This document shows positions 39,114 to 47,590 of a stretch of DNA of 64,000 nucleotides, in pieces. The number at the start of each line of letters is the position of its first letter. Position 1 is the first letter of the stretch. Origin of the DNA: Rhodobacteraceae bacterium LNNU 3342 (GTDB lineage: Bacteria; Pseudomonadota; Alphaproteobacteria; Rhodobacterales; Rhodobacteraceae). The stretch is taken from positions 62,001-126,000 of the forward strand of contig VUAW01000008.1 of assembly GCA_008711135.1 (NCBI GenBank), given 5' to 3'. A program made the position numbers and the translations under genes. Under the pieces are notes generated by a model, which saw only the letters and a list, made by a program, of their open reading frames with translations, had not been told where the DNA came from and made no database searches.

Positions 39114-39977
39114 ATGCTCTATGGTTCTGGCAACGCGTGGCTGAACGCGCGGGAAAAGCGCGTGGCGCTGTTCGGAATGTCGGGGCTGGGCAAGACGCAT
39201 GTGTCCACCATGCTGCGCGCCAGCGGTGGGTGGTTCCACTACTCGGTCGACTACCGCATCGGCACGCGCTACATGGGCGAACACATCGCCGACAACTTCA
39301 AGCGCGAGGCGATGCGCGTGCCGCTTTTGCGGGAACTGCTGATGTCGGATTCGGTCTGCATCCGGTCCAACATCACGTTCGAAAATCTTGCGCCCCTGTC
39401 CACCTACCTCGGCAAGCCGGGTGATCCGCAAAAGGGCGGTCTGCCCTTCGCCGAATACATGAAGCGGCAGGAACAGCACCGCGAGGCAGAGATTGCCTCG
39501 CTGCTGGACACTCTGCCTTTCATCGCCCGGGCGCAGGATATCTATGGCTACCCGCATTTTGTCTGCGATACCGGCGGCTCGATCTGCGAGGTGGTGAACC
39601 CTGACCACCCTGAAGATCCCGTGTTGCGGTCACTGTCGGAAAACCTGCTTCTGGTCTGGATCGAGGGGAGCGAGGCCCACACAGAGGAACTCGTCCGCCG
39701 GTTCGATCGCGCGCCAAAGCCCATGTACTACCAGCCCGCGTTTCTGCACCGGGTCTGGGCCGAATACCTTGAACTGTACAGCCAAGCCGAAGAAGAGGTC
39801 GATCCCGACGCTTTTGTCCGCTGGGCCTATGCGCAGGCGCTGGCGCATCGCCAGCCGCGTTACGCCCGGATGGCCGACAACTGGGGCATCCGCGTCCGGG
39901 CCGAAGACATTGCCCGCGTCGCCACCCAAGCCGACTTTGATGCCCTGATCATGCGGCAGCTTGACCAGGGCTCTTGA
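39114..39977 (+). CDS. P-loop ATPase/kinase-like protein of unknown function
   Basis: 287 residues with Walker A at GMSGLGKT (about 22-29) directly after a short strand (KRVALF). No clear Walker B or other named motif was recognised. The protein is soluble and rich in charged helices in its C-terminal half. It resembles proteins annotated only as ATPase in Rhodobacteraceae. The ATG at 39114 has GGGGGA upstream; an in-frame ATG at 39096 also has a possible ribosome binding site. It ends 50 bases before metAA in the same direction. Confidence 0.75.
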   Translation: MLYGSGNAWLNAREKRVALFGMSGLGKTHVSTMLRASGGWFHYSVDYRIGTRYMGEHIADNFKREAMRVPLLRELLMSDSVCIRSNITFENLAPLSTYLGKPGDPQKGGLPFAEYMKRQEQHREAEIASLLDTLPFIARAQDIYGYPHFVCDTGGSICEVVNPDHPEDPVLRSLSENLLLVWIEGSEAHTEELVRRFDRAPKPMYYQPAFLHRVWAEYLELYSQAEEEVDPDAFVRWAYAQALAHRQPRYARMADNWGIRVRAEDIARVATQADFDALIMRQLDQGS

Positions 39978-40027
39978 GCCTGACGCGCGACGGGCATATC
40001 TGCACCACTCGCCAGAAGGAAGAAGCC

Positions 40028-40945
40028 ATGCCGATTACCCTGCCCGAGTCCCTCCCCGCCTTTGACGTGCTCTCGCGCGAGGGCGTGATGGTGATGTCGG
40101 ATACGCGCGCAGCGCGGCAGGACATCCGGCCCCTGCGGATCGGGCTTCTGAACCTGATGCCCAAGAAGATCCAGACCGAGACGCAGTTCGCCCGGCTGAT
40201 CGGGGCGACCCCTTTGCAGATCGATCTGTCCCTGATCCGCATGACGGAGCATGAGACGAAGAACACCGCCGCCGAGCATATGGCCGAATTCTACCGGCCG
40301 TTCCAGGAGGTGAAGTCGGAACGCTTTGACGGGCTGATCATCACCGGCGCCCCGGTCGAACACCTGCCCTATGAGGTGGTGACCTATTGGGACGAGCTGC
40401 AAGAGGTGTTCGACTGGACGCAGACCAACGTCCACTCCACCTTTGGCGTCTGCTGGGGCGGGATGGCGATGATCCACCACTTCCACGGCGTGCCCAAGCA
40501 CCTGCTTGAAGGCAAGGCCTTTGGCTGTTTCCGTCATCGCAATCTGGCGCCGGCATCCCCGTACCTGCGGGGCTTTTCAGACGACCTGCTGATCCCGGTC
40601 AGCCGCTGGACGGAAATCCGCCAAGAGGATGTGGATGCGGTTCCGGCGCTGACGACCCTTCTGGGCAGTGATCAGGTCGGCCCCTGTCTGGTCGAGGATC
40701 CGGGGCACCGGGCGCTCTATATCTTCAACCACTTCGAGTACGACAGCGGCACCCTGAAAGAGGAGTATGACCGGGACGTTGCCTCGGGCAAGGCAATTGC
40801 TGTGCCGGTGAACTACTACCCCGACGACGATCCAAGCCGGACGCCGCTGAACCGCTGGCGCAGTCATGCCCACCTGCTTTACGGCAACTGGATCAACGAA
40901 ATCTACCAGACGACCCCCTATGACCTTGCCGAGATCGGCCTTTAG
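40028..40945 (+). CDS. metAA: Homoserine O-acetyltransferase (MetA-type)
   Basis: 305-residue MetA-fold enzyme that acylates homoserine in methionine synthesis. The catalytic residues are C142 in TFGVCWGG, H235 and E237 in IFNHFEYDS. Residue 111 is glutamate ([11 protein letters not shown]). Structural work on this family links Glu111 to acetyl-CoA and Gly111 to succinyl-CoA, so the acetyl form is predicted. The ATG at 40028 has GGAAG upstream; a longer frame reaching 39974 is not family-like. The last 26 bases overlap the next gene. Confidence 0.95.
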   Translation: MPITLPESLPAFDVLSREGVMVMSDTRAARQDIRPLRIGLLNLMPKKIQTETQFARLIGATPLQIDLSLIRMTEHETKNTAAEHMAEFYRPFQEVKSERFDGLIITGAPVEHLPYEVVTYWDELQEVFDWTQTNVHSTFGVCWGGMAMIHHFHGVPKHLLEGKAFGCFRHRNLAPASPYLRGFSDDLLIPVSRWTEIRQEDVDAVPALTTLLGSDQVGPCLVEDPGHRALYIFNHFEYDSGTLKEEYDRDVASGKAIAVPVNYYPDDDPSRTPLNRWRSHAHLLYGNWINEIYQTTPYDLAEIGL

Positions 40946-41924
40946 CGTCCTCATTCTGGCGGCGGGCCTGCTTATGGCAGGCTGCGCCGGCTACATCGAT
41001 CAACGCGCCGCCCTGCGCGAGGCCAAGGCCGAAGCGCAATACCCGCCCACCGGCCAGTTGCTGGAGGTGAACGGCGTCACCGTCCACGCCCATGTGGAAG
41101 GCAGCGGCCCGGACCTTGTGCTCTTGCACGGGGCCAGCGGCAATACCCGGGATTTCACGTTCGATCTGGTGGGGCGGCTGCGGGACGACTATCGCGTGAT
41201 CGTCTTCGATAGGCCGGGACTGGGCTGGACCGACCACATCGGCGAGGAAAACCGCAACCCGATTGCACAGGCCGACCTGCTGCGGGCAGCCGCCGACCAG
41301 CTTGGCGCGAAACATCCAATCGTGCTGGGCCACAGCTATGGGGCGGCAGTCGCGATGGCCTGGGCGCTGCGCGATCCCGGAGGCCCGCCTGCGCTGGTGA
41401 TCCTGTCAGGTACCACCTACCCTTGGCAGGGCGAATTTGGCTGGTGGTATCCGTTTATTTCCAGCCACTTCGGGCGCGATGTTGCGGTGCCGCTGATGAC
41501 CGGCTTTGCTCCGATGAGCAAGGTGGAGGATTGGGTGATCGCCGGGATCTTCAAGCCCCAGCCGGTTCCCGAAGGCTATTCCGACTACATCGGCGCCGGG
41601 CTCAGCGCGCGGCGGGACAGTTTCAACGCCAACGTTGAACAGATCGGGGCGCTCAAGACCTATCTCGAATACATGGCGCCGCATTACCCGAATCTTCGCC
41701 AGCCGATCGAGATCGTGCATGGTAACCGGGACCGGATCGTGGGGTTGGAACTGAACTCGCTTGCCATGGTGTCGCAAGTTCCGGGCGCGGTTCTGACGGT
41801 TCTGAACGGCATGGGGCACATGCCCCACCACGGTGCGCCGGAAGAAGTCGTCGCAGCCATTCACCGTGCCGCCGAACGCGCAGGATTGCGCCAGTTGCGC
41901 ACCGCCGCGCCATCGCCATACTGA
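40920..41924 (+). CDS. Alpha/beta hydrolase, predicted lipoprotein
   Basis: 334 residues. A signal peptide ends in the lipobox LMAGC, so the protein is probably lipidated at C22 and periplasmic. The hydrolase core has the oxyanion segment [10 protein letters not shown], the nucleophile S139 in VLGHSYGAA, and the catalytic histidine in [14 protein letters not shown]. The substrate is unknown. It begins inside the end of metAA and is probably coupled to it. Confidence 0.88.
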   Translation: MTLPRSAFSVLILAAGLLMAGCAGYIDQRAALREAKAEAQYPPTGQLLEVNGVTVHAHVEGSGPDLVLLHGASGNTRDFTFDLVGRLRDDYRVIVFDRPGLGWTDHIGEENRNPIAQADLLRAAADQLGAKHPIVLGHSYGAAVAMAWALRDPGGPPALVILSGTTYPWQGEFGWWYPFISSHFGRDVAVPLMTGFAPMSKVEDWVIAGIFKPQPVPEGYSDYIGAGLSARRDSFNANVEQIGALKTYLEYMAPHYPNLRQPIEIVHGNRDRIVGLELNSLAMVSQVPGAVLTVLNGMGHMPHHGAPEEVVAAIHRAAERAGLRQLRTAAPSPY

Positions 41925-41948
41925 CACGATCTAACAACGGAGAGGCGC

Positions 41949-42818
41949 ATGTCCCTGCCCTTTGACGGCGCGATCACCCGCTTCCTGCAACAGGATGCGC
42001 CCGAAGACATCCGCCGCGCGATCGAGGATGGCGCAAGCCGCGACATCCTCAGCCCGCATTACCCCTATGACCGCTGGATGAAACGGTCCGATTATGAGCG
42101 GGAGATGGACCCGCTGCAGGTCGAGCTTGTGAAATTCCAGGCGTGGGTCAAGTCCTCAGGCGCGCGGATCGTGATCCTGTTCGAAGGCCGCGACACCGCC
42201 GGCAAGGGCGGCGCGATCAATCGCTTCACGATGAACCTCAACCCCCGCGTCGCGCGGATCGAGGCGCTGGACAAGCCGTCCGAGGACGAAGCGCAGCAGT
42301 GGTATTTCCAGCGCTATGTCGAACGCCTGCCCCGACGCGGCCGGATGGCCCTGTTCGACCGGAGCTGGTACAACCGCGCCGTGCTTGAACCCGTCTTCGG
42401 CTTTGCCACGCCTGCGCAGCGCGAAGCCTTCATGACGCAATTACCGGCGTTTGAGGCGATGCTGGTGAACGAGGGGATGCACCTGGTCAAGCTGTGGCTG
42501 GAGATCGGTTGCGCGGAACAGCTGCGCCGGATGCTGGCCCGCGAACGCGACGTGCTGAAGCAGTGGAAGCTGAGCGCGATCGATGTCGAAGGGCTGCACA
42601 AGTGGGACGCCTATAGCGACGCGATCGGCGACACCCTGCGCCGCAGCCATTTTGATTTCGCCCCATGGACGCTGGTTCTGGCCGACGACAAGTACCGCGC
42701 GCGGCTCGCCATCATCCGGCATGTCCTGTCTGGGATCGACTATGCCGGCAAGGATGCCGCGGTCGTGGGAACGCCTGATGCCGCCATCTGCGGGGGGCCA
42801 GAGCTCTGGCATGGGTAA
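41949..42818 (+). CDS. ppk2: Polyphosphate kinase 2
   Basis: 289-residue PPK2-family enzyme using polyphosphate to phosphorylate nucleoside diphosphates or monophosphates. It has Walker A LFEGRDTAGKGG (about 78-88), a lid region near AQQWYFQRYVERLP, and Walker B ALFDRSWYNRAVLEPVFGF. Its length matches single-domain class I PPK2. It overlaps the following TetR gene by 8 bases, so the two are co-translated. Confidence 0.94.
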   Translation: MSLPFDGAITRFLQQDAPEDIRRAIEDGASRDILSPHYPYDRWMKRSDYEREMDPLQVELVKFQAWVKSSGARIVILFEGRDTAGKGGAINRFTMNLNPRVARIEALDKPSEDEAQQWYFQRYVERLPRRGRMALFDRSWYNRAVLEPVFGFATPAQREAFMTQLPAFEAMLVNEGMHLVKLWLEIGCAEQLRRMLARERDVLKQWKLSAIDVEGLHKWDAYSDAIGDTLRRSHFDFAPWTLVLADDKYRARLAIIRHVLSGIDYAGKDAAVVGTPDAAICGGPELWHG

Positions 42819-43428
42819 GAGGGGCTATCACCACGGCAACCTGCGGCAGGCGCTGGTGGATGCTGCGCTGGCGCTGATCCAGGAAAAGGGACCGCAGGGA
42901 TTTACCCTGTCCGAGGCAGCCAAGGGCGCCGGGGTCACGCCAGCTGCCGTTTATCGCCATTTCGCCGGGAGGGACGATCTGATCGCGGAATGCGCGGTTC
43001 AGGGGTTCGAGATCTTCAGCGACCTGATGGACTATGCCTTCAACAACGGCCAGCCTTCGGCACTTGCGGCGTTCGAGGCCACGGGGCGGGCATATCTGGC
43101 TTTCGCGCGGCGCTATCCCGGGCACTACATGGCGATGTTCGAAAGCGGCATTTCCCATAACCAGACGCCGGAACTGGCCGCAGGCGCGGCGCGGGCGAAC
43201 CTAGTGCTGGAACGCGCGGCCGAGGCGCTGTCGCAGCATATCCCCAAGGACAAGCGCCCGCCGGCAGCGATGTTTTCCGCCCATGTCTGGTCGATGAGCC
43301 ACGGTGTGGTGGAGCTTTATGCACGGGGCGCACCCGGGGCGCGGTCGCCATTTTCGCCCGAGGACCTGCTGGAGGCGGGAATCGGGATCTACCTTCGCGG
43401 CCTCGGACTGCTGCCGCCAGACTGCTAG
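42811..43428 (+). CDS. TetR-family transcriptional regulator
   Basis: 205 residues. The N-terminal helix-turn-helix opens MGKRGYHHGNLRQALVDAALAL and contains TLSEAAKGAGVTPAAVYRHFAGRD, typical of TetR. The C-terminal ligand domain (about 80-200) resembles the TetR_C_33/WHG type. The ATG at 42811 lies within the end of ppk2; a longer in-frame reading upstream is a shadow of ppk2. Targets are unknown; control of its own operon is plausible. Confidence 0.92.
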   Translation: MGKRGYHHGNLRQALVDAALALIQEKGPQGFTLSEAAKGAGVTPAAVYRHFAGRDDLIAECAVQGFEIFSDLMDYAFNNGQPSALAAFEATGRAYLAFARRYPGHYMAMFESGISHNQTPELAAGAARANLVLERAAEALSQHIPKDKRPPAAMFSAHVWSMSHGVVELYARGAPGARSPFSPEDLLEAGIGIYLRGLGLLPPDC

Positions 43429-43847
43429 ACGTAGAGCAAGGCGAGCGGGCGGCCAAGGCCGGCCGCATCCAGCGCCTGCACCACCGGGACCATCCGTGGC
43501 GCAAGCGCGGGGGCGGCGAGCAACAGGAACGCCCTGCCCCGACGGAAGGCGCCCACAAGGGTCGGAACCGGCCCGGACAGCCTGATTTCCACATAGTTGT
43601 GGTGGTGAGTGACGTGGGGCGGGTTCCCAGTTGGGGGCAGCATCTGGGCCAGAGCCGTCGCAGTGCAAAGGTGATAATCATCCGCTGCCGGCGCTTCTTG
43701 CACGCGGGCTATGGCGCGGGCGATATCCGCGGGACTGGCAAGCACCACTTGTGTCCTGCCGCTTACCGGGTGCAGCCGTTGCGAGAGCGGTGCACGCCAT
43801 TGCCCGGCCACGTAATGTGCCAGAAAATGTTCATCCATCTGCGTCAC
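43425..43847 (-). CDS. Small protein resembling shortened aldehyde dehydrogenase N-terminus
   Basis: 140 residues. The first part, AHYVAGQWRAPLSQRLHPVSG, then VVLASPADIARAIARVQEA, resembles the N-terminal strand region of aldehyde dehydrogenases. The end, APRMVPVVQALDAAGLGRPL, resembles the helix before the cofactor loop. The cofactor and catalytic cysteine segments are absent, and the middle is much shorter. The frame is clean with no internal breaks, so it may be a small functional protein rather than debris. It shares a CTAG with the TetR stop and follows the 85-residue gene by 3 bases. Confidence 0.6.
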   Translation of the reverse strand: MTQMDEHFLAHYVAGQWRAPLSQRLHPVSGRTQVVLASPADIARAIARVQEAPAADDYHLCTATALAQMLPPTGNPPHVTHHHNYVEIRLSGPVPTLVGAFRRGRAFLLLAAPALAPRMVPVVQALDAAGLGRPLALLYV

Positions 43848-43850
43848 CGG

Positions 43851-44108
43851 TCAGCGCCGGATCGGCTCTACCGCGATGCTGCGCTTGCGAAGCTCCGAGT
43901 AAAGCGCCGGAACTACGCGGTTATGGAAGATCGCCGCGCGGAGGGCATCCCCCAGCCGCTGTTCGCTGACGCCGGGGGTCGCCACGCGCCACGCCATGCG
44001 TCGCGTCACGCCGTCGTCAAAGAAGATCTCGATCCCGTGGTCCTTGGTGCGGTATCCAAGGCTGCTGCTGCCACCTAACGGGTTGTGGAATGAGGATAGA
44101 CGGGCCAT
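43851..44108 (-). CDS. Conserved-looking hypothetical protein, 85 residues
   Basis: Not recognised. The 85-residue product (MARLSSFHNPLGGSSSLGYR, continuing TKDHGIEIFFDDGV) is mixed polar with no signal or membrane segment. It ends 3 bases before the ALDH-like gene, so the two probably form an operon. An AT-rich gap (44109-44244) upstream could hold the promoter. It could also be a spurious frame, but the spacing and codon pattern favour a gene. Confidence 0.5.
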   Translation of the reverse strand: MARLSSFHNPLGGSSSLGYRTKDHGIEIFFDDGVTRRMAWRVATPGVSEQRLGDALRAAIFHNRVVPALYSELRKRSIAVEPIRR

Positions 44109-44244
44109 TTGCGGTCTCTTGTCTTTGCTGCTCTCCTTCCAATTGTCGGAAAAGGCAGCGCGCGGTCAAGAGGCGCGAAATAACATTTTCGAGCAAGCGC
44201 GTTAACTTTTAGGAAAATTGCGCCGCAGCTTGAAGGGCAAATGA

Positions 44245-44273
44245 AAAGGGCGCAGCCAATGGCCGCGCCCTTT
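44245..44273 (-). terminator. Terminator after rpsI
   Basis: AAAGGGCGC (44245-44253) pairs with GCGCCCTTT (44265-44273), with GGCC/GGCT pairing extending the stem towards the loop. Read on the minus strand it ends in TTTTCATTT, an intrinsic terminator 20 bases after the rpsI stop. Confidence 0.8.
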
Positions 44274-44292
44274 CCTGAACCTGTAGATAGGA

Positions 44293-44781
44293 TCAGCGCT
44301 TCGAGAACTGGAAGCTGCGGCGGGCTTTCGCCTTGCCGTATTTCTTCCGTTCGACCACGCGGGCGTCGCGGGTCAGGAAGCCTGCCGCCTTCAGCGCACC
44401 ACGCAGCGAGGGTTCGTAAAGCTGCAGCGCCTTGGAGATGCCGTGCTTCACCGCGCCGGCCTGGCCCGAAAGACCGCCACCTTTCACGGTCGCGTAGACG
44501 TCGAATTGACCTTCGACGTTCGCGATCTGGAACGGCTGGCGCAGGATCATCTGCAGCACCGGGCGTGCGAAGTACACGTCCATGTCCTTGCCGTTGACGA
44601 CGACCTTGCCGGTGCCCGGCTTGATCCAGACGCGGGCGACCGCGTCCTTCCGCTTGCCGGTAGCATAGGAGCGGCCAAGTTCGTCACGGACCGGCTCGCG
44701 CGGGGCGAAATCTTCCGAAGCCGCCGGGGTGCCGGAGACTACCGATTTCAGGTCGTCGAGGGATTTGATATCGTCGGCCAT
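44293..44781 (-). CDS. rpsI: 30S ribosomal protein S9
   Basis: 162 residues: an N-terminal extension of about 32 residues typical of alphaproteobacteria, then the S9 core with [18 protein letters not shown] and the basic tail [17 protein letters not shown] that reaches the P site. The start is taken as the ATG at 44781, with GGAG nine bases upstream. An ATG two codons earlier (44787) overlaps the rplM stop but has the GGAG too close. It is co-transcribed with rplM. Confidence 0.96.
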   Translation of the reverse strand: MADDIKSLDDLKSVVSGTPAASEDFAPREPVRDELGRSYATGKRKDAVARVWIKPGTGKVVVNGKDMDVYFARPVLQMILRQPFQIANVEGQFDVYATVKGGGLSGQAGAVKHGISKALQLYEPSLRGALKAAGFLTRDARVVERKKYGKAKARRSFQFSKR

Positions 44782-44783
44782 GT

Positions 44784-45248
44784 TCATGCGCTCCGCGTGT
44801 TTTTCGGGTTCAGCGGCTTGAGGTCGAGAACTTCGGGCTGCTGCGCTTCATGCGGATGCTCGGCGCTCGCATAGATGCGAAGGTTGGTCATTTGCTGGCG
44901 CGACAGCTTGCCGCCGGGCAGCATGCGCTTGACAGCCTTTTCGATCACGCGCTCGGGATGATCGCCTTCAAGGATCTGACGCGCGGTGCGGCTCTTGATC
45001 CCGCCGGGGTGGCCGGTGTGCCAGTAGTAGGTCTTGTCGTTGCGCTTGTTGCCCGTCATCTGCACCTTGTCGGCGTTGATGATGATGACGTTGTCACCCA
45101 TGTCCATGTGGGGGGTGAACGTCGGCTTGTGCTTGCCGCGCAGGCGCATGGCGACGATCGTGGCGAGGCGGCCCAGAACGATGCCTTCGGCGTCGATCAG
45201 GATCCACTTCTTCTCAATCTCCGCCGGTTTTGCGGTATAGGTTTTCAT
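44784..45248 (-). CDS. rplM: 50S ribosomal protein L13
   Basis: 154 residues opening [22 protein letters not shown], then [19 protein letters not shown], with the L13 signature region around [22 protein letters not shown]. It begins the rplM-rpsI operon. The ribosome binding site (AGGG, six bases before ATG) sits inside the 3' arm of a 9-bp stem at 45250-45287, which suggests translational control. Confidence 0.97.
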   Translation of the reverse strand: MKTYTAKPAEIEKKWILIDAEGIVLGRLATIVAMRLRGKHKPTFTPHMDMGDNVIIINADKVQMTGNKRNDKTYYWHTGHPGGIKSRTARQILEGDHPERVIEKAVKRMLPGGKLSRQQMTNLRIYASAEHPHEAQQPEVLDLKPLNPKNTRSA

Positions 45249-45249
45249 T

Positions 45250-45287
45250 GCTGGCCCTACTTCGAGAGAAACGGTCAGAGGGCCAGC
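45250..45287 (-). promoter_or_regulatory. Candidate r-protein leader stem covering the rplM ribosome binding site
   Basis: On the minus strand GCTGGCCCT pairs over nine bases with AGGGCCAGC across a 20-base loop. The second arm contains the AGGG ribosome binding site and ends one base before the rplM ATG (45248). Such a stem can hide the start, and L13 is known to repress its own operon in some bacteria; a similar role here is inference. Confidence 0.5.
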
Positions 45288-45407
45288 CTGTGGCCAACCC
45301 GGGATGGCGCTGTTCTAAAGGAAACCGCTTTCAGGTCAAGCATGACTTTATGGAAGAAATCCATCTATTTCAGTTAGTTGAAAAATAGGTATCTGAATAC
45401 CCCAATT

Positions 45408-46190
45408 TCAACGCAGTTTCGGAGGCTTCGCCGGGTCCATCCCCGGCGGCAGGGGAACCGCCGGCGCTGCCCGTTCGGGTTCCGGCAGGTCGAACCGCAG
45501 CCCTACGCGGGCCAAGGTAGCGGCAACAGGCTCATTTGCGCGGAAGAAGGCCACGTCCATCTCCCCAGCCTCGATCCCGGAAAAGGTGAGTGCCTCGCCC
45601 GCTGCGCGGGCGAGCGGCCCCTCCGCCCCTTCGGCCGCGTTGATGAAGGCCAGCATATGCCCGTTCCGCCCGTCGGAATATCGCACTGCCGCCAGATAGG
45701 CCGCCTGCGCCAGCCCACCCGCCCGTGCCAGTTTGGCATCCAATGAGGACAGAAGCACCTCTGGCAGGCCTTTAGGGGGCAGGATCTCCTCGGGTCGCGC
45801 CTCGACCTCGGCCGGGGTGTTGCCCAGCGTCTGTGCCAGCCAGTCTACGGCATCGGCAGGGATCAGCATCGACGACGGGGCCACGCTAAGGTTGAGGCCC
45901 AGCCCGATCCCCTGCCCCGCCAGCAGCCCTGCAATTACCCGCCCCGGCAGCGCAGCATAGGGCGCGGCCGCGCCGACGAACTCGGACAGCCGATCCTCGC
46001 GGTCAAAAACCAGCACCACGTCGCCATCTTCGGGGGAAAACACCTGCGGGGTCAGGGTTTCGCCCTCGGCCTCATTTTCCAGCAGCAGGAAAAGCTCGCC
46101 ATCCGCCAGCCGTTCGTAGAAGCGGAGCCGGGCGGCATCGTCTTCCGGCGCGGCCGCCATGGCGGCATGGGCAGTGTCAAGCGGGGTCAT
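45408..46190 (-). CDS. SseB-family protein
   Basis: 260 residues. The N-terminal SseB domain (about 1-125) has RFYERLADGELFLLLE, then PQVFSPEDGDVVLVFDREDRL and a hydrophobic glycine-rich stretch (GIGLGLNLSVAPSSMLIP). A C-terminal domain (about 140-240) resembles the SseB_C rhodanese-enhancer type. Function is unclear; in enterobacteria SseB affects rhodanese activity. The ATG at 46190 lies within the end of the upstream glycosylase gene (14-base overlap). The gene runs on the minus strand toward the rplM promoter region. Confidence 0.8.
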   Translation of the reverse strand: MTPLDTAHAAMAAAPEDDAARLRFYERLADGELFLLLENEAEGETLTPQVFSPEDGDVVLVFDREDRLSEFVGAAAPYAALPGRVIAGLLAGQGIGLGLNLSVAPSSMLIPADAVDWLAQTLGNTPAEVEARPEEILPPKGLPEVLLSSLDAKLARAGGLAQAAYLAAVRYSDGRNGHMLAFINAAEGAEGPLARAAGEALTFSGIEAGEMDVAFFRANEPVAATLARVGLRFDLPEPERAAPAVPLPPGMDPAKPPKLR

Positions 46191-46770
46191 CGTCCAGCAC
46201 CTTTCGCAGATGGGCGCGCAGTTCGGGCAGAAGCTCGGACTCGAACCACGGGTTTTTCCGGGCCCAACCCGTAGTGCGCCAGGAGGGATGCGGCAAGGGC
46301 CAGCGGGCGGGCGCATGGTCGCGCCAGCGGCTGACAGTTTCCGTGACGCTTGCCTTGGTCTTCAGATGCCAGCGCTGCGAGTAGCCTCCCACCAGGAGCA
46401 TGCAGCGCAGGCCAGGCAATGAGGCCATGACCCGCTCGTGCCAGGTGGCGGCGCAAAGCCGTGGCGGCGGCAGGTCGGACCCCTTGGCGTCATAACCGGG
46501 AAAGCAGAAGGCCATGGGCACCACCGCAACCCTGTCACGGTCATAAAACTCTTCCTCGGTCATGCCGAGCCAGCCCCGCAGCCGCACGCCCGAGGCATCT
46601 GCGAACGGCCGCCCTGCCTGATGAACCCGCATTCCTGGCGCCTGCCCCGCGATCAGGATGCGCGAGCCGGGCCGGAACCAAGGGACCGGCCGCGGCATGT
46701 GGCGCGTCGCGGTGGCAAGAAACCTGTCCGCGCAAAGCCGGCAGGCACCGATATCCTGAAGAAAGGTCAT
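46177..46770 (-). CDS. Uracil-DNA glycosylase superfamily protein
   Basis: 197 residues with an N-terminal CRLC and the superfamily motif ILIAGQAPGMRVHQAGRPFA, followed by DASGVRLRGWLGM. The late motif LPHPSWRTTGWARKNPWF holds the catalytic-type histidine. This looks like the family 4/5-like UDGs that remove uracil or related lesions, but the four cysteine ligands of the family 4 iron-sulfur cluster are not all evident, so the class is uncertain. It is coupled to the SseB-like gene. Confidence 0.85.
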   Translation of the reverse strand: MTFLQDIGACRLCADRFLATATRHMPRPVPWFRPGSRILIAGQAPGMRVHQAGRPFADASGVRLRGWLGMTEEEFYDRDRVAVVPMAFCFPGYDAKGSDLPPPRLCAATWHERVMASLPGLRCMLLVGGYSQRWHLKTKASVTETVSRWRDHAPARWPLPHPSWRTTGWARKNPWFESELLPELRAHLRKVLDDDPA

Positions 46771-46936
46771 TCCGCAGATCTAGGAACCGGCAGCCGCGGT
46801 TCAAAGAGCGCCCGGATGCTGCGGCGCAACAAGTTGGTTGTCAAAGCTTGCCCATCTCTCGCATAATGCGGCCGCGGGCAAAATTTATTCGGCCCGTTTG
46901 TACTAGTGGCGCGCAGTGGCGCGAAAGTTGGCGCGA

Positions 46937-47590
46937 ATGCTCGAATTCACGAATGTGAGTAAATCTTTCTGGACCGGAAAACAGCGCAAGGTCATCCTCG
47001 ACCGTGCGTCATTTCGTGTCGAACTGGGTAATTCCCTTGGCATCCTGGCCCCGAACGGGACCGGCAAGACCACGCTTATCAACATGATGGCGGGGCTGGA
47101 AAAACCGGACGAGGGCACGATCCGCCGCGGGTGCCGGATCTCGTTTCCACTTGGCTTCATGGGCGGTGTGGTCCCCAAGCATTCGGCCAAGGAGAATGCG
47201 CGCTATATTGCGCGGCTTTACGGACTTGATCCCGATTATGTGGAAGCCTTCTGCCGCTATGTCTGCGGGTTGCAGGAATATTTCGACATGCCCGTCGGCA
47301 CCTACAGTGCGGGGATGCGGTCGCGGTTCAGCTTTGCGCTGATGCTCGCGCTTGATTTCGACATGTATCTGATTGACGAAGGCATGCCTGGCACGCAGGA
47401 CGTGGAATTCAACCGTCGGGCCGGGTCGATCCTGCGGGAACGGCTTGAAAGGACAACGGTCATCATCGTGTCCCACCAGCCCGAGACGCTGGAAAAGTTC
47501 TGCCGCAGCGCGGCCGTTTTACGCGACGGGCGGCTTTATATGTTTGAAACGCTGGAAGAAGCGAGACGGCTTTATGACTATCAGGCCTAA
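46937..47590 (+). CDS. KpsT-like polysaccharide ABC transporter ATPase
   Basis: 217-residue ABC ATPase. Walker A is GILAPNGTGKTTLI, the signature motif is the KpsT/Wzt variant GTYSAGMRSR instead of LSGGQ, Walker B is FDMYLIDEGMPG, and the H-loop is VIIVSHQP. Its role is export of capsular or other polysaccharide across the inner membrane. The ATG at 46937 (MLEFTNVSKSF) is chosen; a GTG seven codons upstream is possible, and neither has a strong ribosome binding site. The kpsM-type permease gene is not in the window. Confidence 0.9.
   Translation: MLEFTNVSKSFWTGKQRKVILDRASFRVELGNSLGILAPNGTGKTTLINMMAGLEKPDEGTIRRGCRISFPLGFMGGVVPKHSAKENARYIARLYGLDPDYVEAFCRYVCGLQEYFDMPVGTYSAGMRSRFSFALMLALDFDMYLIDEGMPGTQDVEFNRRAGSILRERLERTTVIIVSHQPETLEKFCRSAAVLRDGRLYMFETLEEARRLYDYQA

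Noticed and set aside
39978-40027. SAM riboswitch before metAA
   Set aside because: The gap is only 50 bases and lies right after another gene; there is no space for or sign of the SAM-II fold common before alphaproteobacterial met genes.
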